Positions 34,301 through 36,767 of a stretch of 36,767 nt of DNA are shown in pieces. This stretch comes from Salinicola sp. (GTDB lineage Bacteria > Pseudomonadota > Gammaproteobacteria > Pseudomonadales > Halomonadaceae): the NCBI GenBank assembly GCA_002695065.1, contig NZNW01000102.1:1-36767 (forward strand), written 5' to 3'. A program made the position numbers and the translations under genes. The notes beneath the pieces were generated by a model. That model worked only from the letters and a program-made list of their open reading frames with translations, had not been told where the DNA came from and searched no databases. Position 1 is the stretch's first letter; each line of letters begins with the position of its first letter.

Positions 34301-34417
34301 CGCGGAGGCCAGGGTGTCTCCGGCGAAGCCGGTATATTGCTGGCCATTGAAGGTGAACGACAGCCGCCGCGAGCGGTCGATGCGCCCGCCCTGATTGAGA
34401 CGGTTGGACTGGGTCAT
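31364..34417 (-). CDS. soxA: Sarcosine oxidase alpha subunit
   Basis: Large subunit of tetrameric sarcosine oxidase, 1017 aa. Order: N-terminal ferredoxin-like domain (LSFTFNGQQYTGFAGDTLA, about residues 12-100), an NAD-binding flavoprotein-like domain with GAGPAGLAAALSAARAG near 165-185, and a C-terminal aminomethyltransferase (GcvT-like) folate-binding domain from about residue 600, including GPDAREFLGRVYTNKWAKL. ATG 34417 (MTQSNRLNQGG) has AGGAGA 7 bases upstream and overlaps the soxD stop in an ATGA junction. The upstream frame to 34633 is the soxD gene read out of frame. Length and domains match the family. Confidence 0.96.
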   Translation of the reverse strand: MTQSNRLNQGGRIDRSRRLSFTFNGQQYTGFAGDTLASALLANGVDIVNRSFKYSRPRGIAAAGPEEPNAIVQLGASEAAQVPNVRATQQALYDGLVARGTNGWPNVQRDVMSWVGKLGGSFMPPGFYYKTFMAPASMWMTYEKFIRKGAGLGRAPTEADPDIYDHFNQHCDVLVIGAGPAGLAAALSAARAGARVILCDEQEEMGGSLLDSRESIDGAPASAWAEQVVAELSGLANVTLLPRTTANGYHDHNFVTLHERRTEHLADTAAGAGREGEVRARLHRVRAGRVVLASGSHERPLVYANNDVPGNLVAGAVSVYIRRFGVVPGQRLVLSTNNDHAYRAALDWQEAGREVVAVVDSRAKPDGDLVKQARDAGIRVITGSAVMEATGSQRVSGAKVVAIDTERFVVTGKVETLECDTIASSGGYSPVVHLASHTGKRPQWRDDLLGFVPGEVKGMHFAGGVHGVYALGETLTDGADVGAEAVRAAGFEEAAAIAVPEVAVRQESPTSALYQIPHEKPPLRAPKQFVDLQNDVTAAAVELATREGFESIEHVKRYTALGFGTDQGKLGNINGMAIAARCLNRSIPEVGTTVFRPNYTPVSFGAIVGRHCRELFDPERYTALHQWHVENGAEFEDVGQWKRPWYFPQKRRADGQERLETMHEAVARECLAVRRGVGILDASTLGKIDIQGPDAREFLGRVYTNKWAKLAPGRVRYGLMCKDDGMLMDDGTTSCLAENHFLMTTTTGGAAGVLEWLELWHQTEWPELQVYFNSVTDHWATMTVTGPDARKLMSEVTDIDLDREQFKFMDWKEGKVAGVPARVFRISFTGELAFEINVQANYAMHVWKALFAHGEKYDLTPYGTETMHVLRAEKGLIIAGQDTDGSVTPEDLGMHWAVGYDKPFSWIGQRALTRPDTAREDRKQLVGLKPKDPKVVLEEGAQIVLDPEQKIPMTMMGHVTSSYYSPVLESGFALAVLKGGRNRMGETVYLPMSDGSVHQAEVVSTVFIDPKGERQNV

Positions 34418-34803
34418 GACGGCGTCTCCTCGTTGAGCCGGCTGTTCTCGGGCTGTGCGCCCACGGTCTGCCAGCCGCCGTCGGCGGTCTGCACGCCCTG
34501 CTCGCGGCGGACCTCGGCGTTGGCGGCGGTGATGCTCGGCTGCTCGCCCATGCGATAGGTCTCGAGAATCTCGTAGGTCGCGGTGTCGCGGGTGATATTG
34601 AAGAACTTGCGACAGCCCAGGCGGTGCACCCACATCTCGTGGTGGATACCGCGCGGGTTGTCACGGAAGAACAGGTAGTCGCCCCACTCCTCGTCGCTCA
34701 CGCTGGCGGGATCGGCCGGCCGGACGAGGTGTGCCTGACCGCTGGGATGAAACTCCTCTTCCTCGCGGTACTCCTGGCAGTAGGGACAGAAGATATGAAA
34801 CAT
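34414..34803 (-). CDS. soxD: Sarcosine oxidase delta subunit
   Basis: Small zinc-binding subunit of tetrameric sarcosine oxidase, 129 aa, somewhat longer than usual (about 90-110 aa) because of a C-terminal tail. Zinc ligands are visible: C6 and C9 in CPYC, histidines in the FHPSGQAHLVRP segment, and C63 in HRLGCRKFF. WGDYLFFRDNPRGIHHEMW is a strong delta-chain signature. GGAG precedes ATG 34803; the stop overlaps soxA by 4 bases and soxB ends 12 bases upstream. Confidence 0.95.
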   Translation of the reverse strand: MFHIFCPYCQEYREEEEFHPSGQAHLVRPADPASVSDEEWGDYLFFRDNPRGIHHEMWVHRLGCRKFFNITRDTATYEILETYRMGEQPSITAANAEVRREQGVQTADGGWQTVGAQPENSRLNEETPS

Positions 34804-34815
34804 GGTGTGCTCTCC

Positions 34816-36066
34816 TCAGTGCGCCACGCCGGCGGCGCCGTGTTCATCGATCAAAGCGCCGGTATTGAACCGGTCGATGGAGAACGGCGCCGCGATGGGG
34901 TGCATTTCCCCTTTAGCCAGACTGGCTGCAAAAACGTGTCCGGAGCCGGGGGTGGCCTTGAAACCACCGGTGCCCCAGCCGCAGTTGAAATAGAGTCCTT
35001 TGACCTTGGTCTTGGACAGGATCGGGCAGGCGTCGGGGCAGGTATCGACGATGCCGCCCCACTGCCGGTTCATGCGCACCCGCGAGAACATCGGGAACAT
35101 CTCGACGATCGCCTGCAGGGTGTGCTCGATGGTGGGAAAGCTGCCGCGCTGGCCGTAACCCAGGTAGCCGTCGATCCCCGCGCCGATCACCAGGTCGCCC
35201 TTGTCGGACTGGCTGACGTAGCCGTGCACGTGGTTGGACATGGTGACGGTGTTGAGAATCGGCTTGAGTGGCTCGGAAACCAGTGCCTGCAGCGGATGCG
35301 ACTCCAGCGGCAGCTTGAGCCCGGCCATCTTGGCCAGCACGCCGGAGTTGCCCGCGGCCACGCAGCCCACCGTGTGCGCTTCGATGTCGCCGCGGTTGGT
35401 GTGCACGCCGTAGACCTGGCCATCACGGATCTTGAAGCCGGTCACCTCGGTGTTCTGCAGCAGATCGACGCCCAGCGCGTCGGCGCCACGGGCGAAGCCC
35501 CAGGCCACCGCGTCGTGACGCGCGACCCCGGCGCTCTTCTGCCACGAGGCGCCCATGATCGGGTAACGCGCGCTCTTGGAGATATCCAGCGCCGGTTCGA
35601 TCTCCTTGATCTGCTCGGGGGTCACCACCTCGCTGTCGATGCCGTTGAGACGGTTGGCATTGACCCGGCGCTGCACGTCACGCATGTCCTGCAGGGTGTG
35701 CGCCAGGTTGAGCACGCCGCGCTGCGAGAACATCACGTTGTAGTTGAGATCCTGGGACAGCCCCTTCCACAGATCGAGGGAGTGGTTGTAGAGCCGTGCC
35801 GCCTCGTCCCAAAGATAGTTGGAACGCACGATGGTGGTGTTGCGCGCAGTATTACCGCCACCCAGCCAGCCCTTCTCGATCACCGCCACATTGGTGACGC
35901 CGAACTCCTTGGCGAGGTAGTAGGCCGTCGCCAGACCGTGGCCGCCACCGCCGACGATGATCACATCGTAGCGCTTCTTGGGGGTGGGATTGCGCCAGTG
36001 ACGCTGCCAGTTCTCGTGATGACTGAGCGCGTGCTTGACCAGGCTGAAACCGGAATAACGTTGCAT
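34816..36066 (-). CDS. soxB: Sarcosine oxidase beta subunit
   Basis: Flavoprotein subunit carrying the sarcosine-oxidising site, 416 aa. It shows the dinucleotide motif [18 protein letters not shown] (about 35-52), the second motif [12 protein letters not shown], the segment RHDAVAWG with H184 in the place where family members attach FMN covalently, and the C-terminal [24 protein letters not shown] precedes ATG 36066. It leads the soxBDAG-purU operon. In halophiles this set completes glycine betaine catabolism after dimethylglycine demethylation (family knowledge). Confidence 0.96.
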   Translation of the reverse strand: MQRYSGFSLVKHALSHHENWQRHWRNPTPKKRYDVIIVGGGGHGLATAYYLAKEFGVTNVAVIEKGWLGGGNTARNTTIVRSNYLWDEAARLYNHSLDLWKGLSQDLNYNVMFSQRGVLNLAHTLQDMRDVQRRVNANRLNGIDSEVVTPEQIKEIEPALDISKSARYPIMGASWQKSAGVARHDAVAWGFARGADALGVDLLQNTEVTGFKIRDGQVYGVHTNRGDIEAHTVGCVAAGNSGVLAKMAGLKLPLESHPLQALVSEPLKPILNTVTMSNHVHGYVSQSDKGDLVIGAGIDGYLGYGQRGSFPTIEHTLQAIVEMFPMFSRVRMNRQWGGIVDTCPDACPILSKTKVKGLYFNCGWGTGGFKATPGSGHVFAASLAKGEMHPIAAPFSIDRFNTGALIDEHGAAGVAH

Positions 36067-36276
36067 GGGGACCCTCTCTACGCCACGGCGGACGGCGGTA
36101 TCGACCCTCGGGTCGATGATTTTCCGCGATGGTATCGTCCACCCTTGGGGCCATGATGTTCTGCGACGTCACGCTCGGGCGTGTTTGCGACATGACATTG
36201 CGATTTGCGACAGAGAGGATCGCCGCTGCCGTTCGAGGGGCGGCCCGGACGGCGCCGAACCGACGAGAGCGCGAGG

Positions 36277-36767
36277 CTATCCGCGCCCCGGGACTGCCGC
36301 AGAGTGACCGATGATCTCCGGCATGACCTCCAGGCGCATCGTTGGATCCTCAGGCGGGGTGTCGATCCAGTCGAAGAGGCGCGCGATCATCGTGGAAACG
36401 TCCTGGCGCATCATGATCAGGCGCGGATGGAAGGCTGCCGCCAGCGGATCCCAGTCGAAGCAGCCCATGATGATGTCGTTCATATCGTGCCCGCCCAGAC
36501 GCAGCCAGCGCACGATCCCTTCCAGCGAGATCGTGGAGTTGACGAACATCGCCGCGGGCAGATGTCCCTCGCGCTCGACGTAGGCCCCGAGCGCTGCCTG
36601 GGCCTTCTCGGCGGCATAATCGCAGGGCACGATATCCGTGGGCTTCGTTGCCAGGCCGCGCCTCTCATGGGCCTGGCGAAAGCCTTCGATACGCTCCCGG
36701 GTGTTGTGGTCCTCGGCTCGCCCCCCGATGAACAGCACCCGCGCCGCGTCGGCTCGCCGCGCCGCGA
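36277..36767 (-). CDS. LacI-type transcriptional regulator, C-terminal part (cut by window edge)
   Basis: Only the C-terminal 163 codons are in the window; the N-terminus lies beyond the right edge, so no DNA-binding domain is visible. The visible part is the second lobe of a periplasmic-binding-protein-like effector domain: VLFIGGRAEDHNTRERIEGFRQA-type strand and helix (shown in parts: LFIGGRAEDHNTRERIEGF), AMFVNSTISLEGI, GCFDWDPLAAAFHPRL and QDVSTMIARLFDWID. This pattern is characteristic of LacI/GalR sugar-responsive repressors. The open frame continues to the edge without a stop. Its effector and targets are unknown, and the sox operon start lies 210 bases from its end on the same strand. 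Confidence 0.82.
   Translation of the reverse strand, partial: AARRADAARVLFIGGRAEDHNTRERIEGFRQAHERRGLATKPTDIVPCDYAAEKAQAALGAYVEREGHLPAAMFVNSTISLEGIVRWLRLGGHDMNDIIMGCFDWDPLAAAFHPRLIMMRQDVSTMIARLFDWIDTPPEDPTMRLEVMPEIIGHSAAVPGRG

Noticed and set aside
31247-34558. A 1103-codon plus-strand open frame.
   Set aside because: It is antisense to soxG and soxA, which have full family signatures; such long shadows are common in high-GC genes.
1-36767. Mobile elements, CRISPR arrays, tRNA or rRNA genes.
   Set aside because: No transposase or integrase motifs, regularly spaced repeats or RNA gene signatures were seen.

Overview
The window is high-GC, gene-dense gammaproteobacterial chromosome. The gene set (TTT and TRAP carboxylate transporters, a heterotetrameric sarcosine oxidase operon with purU, MepM-type murein hydrolase, DeaD, PIN-PhoH, YaiI, Alx-type TerC) and the base composition suggest a halophile of the Halomonadaceae type. 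That assignment is inference from protein style, not a database match. I saw no rRNA, tRNA, insertion sequence, prophage or CRISPR array.

Region 1 (about 0.1-16.1 kb) is a sugar-acid catabolic island. A GguC/AraD1-like protein (-) stands divergent to a TctCBA tripartite tricarboxylate transporter operon (+), which runs on into an Ldh_2-family NAD(P) oxidoreductase and a fumarylacetoacetate-hydrolase-superfamily enzyme. A LysR regulator (-) then faces away from an L-fuconate dehydratase-type enolase-superfamily enzyme, followed by a complete DctPQM TRAP transporter, a GlcD-like FAD oxidoreductase and a GarR/HIBADH-like dehydrogenase (+). A GntR regulator with two winged-helix domains (-) closes the island. 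There is no sugar dehydrogenase, lactonase or kinase, so the island seems built to import and degrade ready-made sugar acids: uptake, dehydration to a 2-keto-3-deoxy acid, oxidation, then FAH-type cleavage or dehydration. Operator-like palindromes lie ahead of the GguC gene, the tct operon, fucD and gntR.

Region 2 (16.2-29.5 kb) is housekeeping and stress genes: DEAD-box helicase with a clear terminator, YaiI/UPF0178, glutathionyl-hydroquinone reductase, a second LysR, a MepM-like endopeptidase with a LexA-like SOS box upstream, PIN-PhoH, a small zinc-ribbon protein, a DUF938 methyltransferase plus carboxylesterase pair, and a membrane sulfatase-fold protein whose 3' end overlaps the convergent TerC/Alx gene by 44 bases.

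Region 3 (29.7-36.1 kb) is a minus-strand operon soxB-soxD-soxA-soxG-purU: tetrameric sarcosine oxidase and formyl-THF deformylase, the last demethylation step of glycine betaine/dimethylglycine breakdown. A LacI-type regulator, cut by the right edge, ends the window.

The most unusual signals are the double-transporter sugar-acid island with two FAH-fold proteins, the LexA-like box at the mepM promoter, the paired operator ahead of the GguC gene, and the double-wHTH GntR regulator with a motif shared between its own promoter and the tct promoter.
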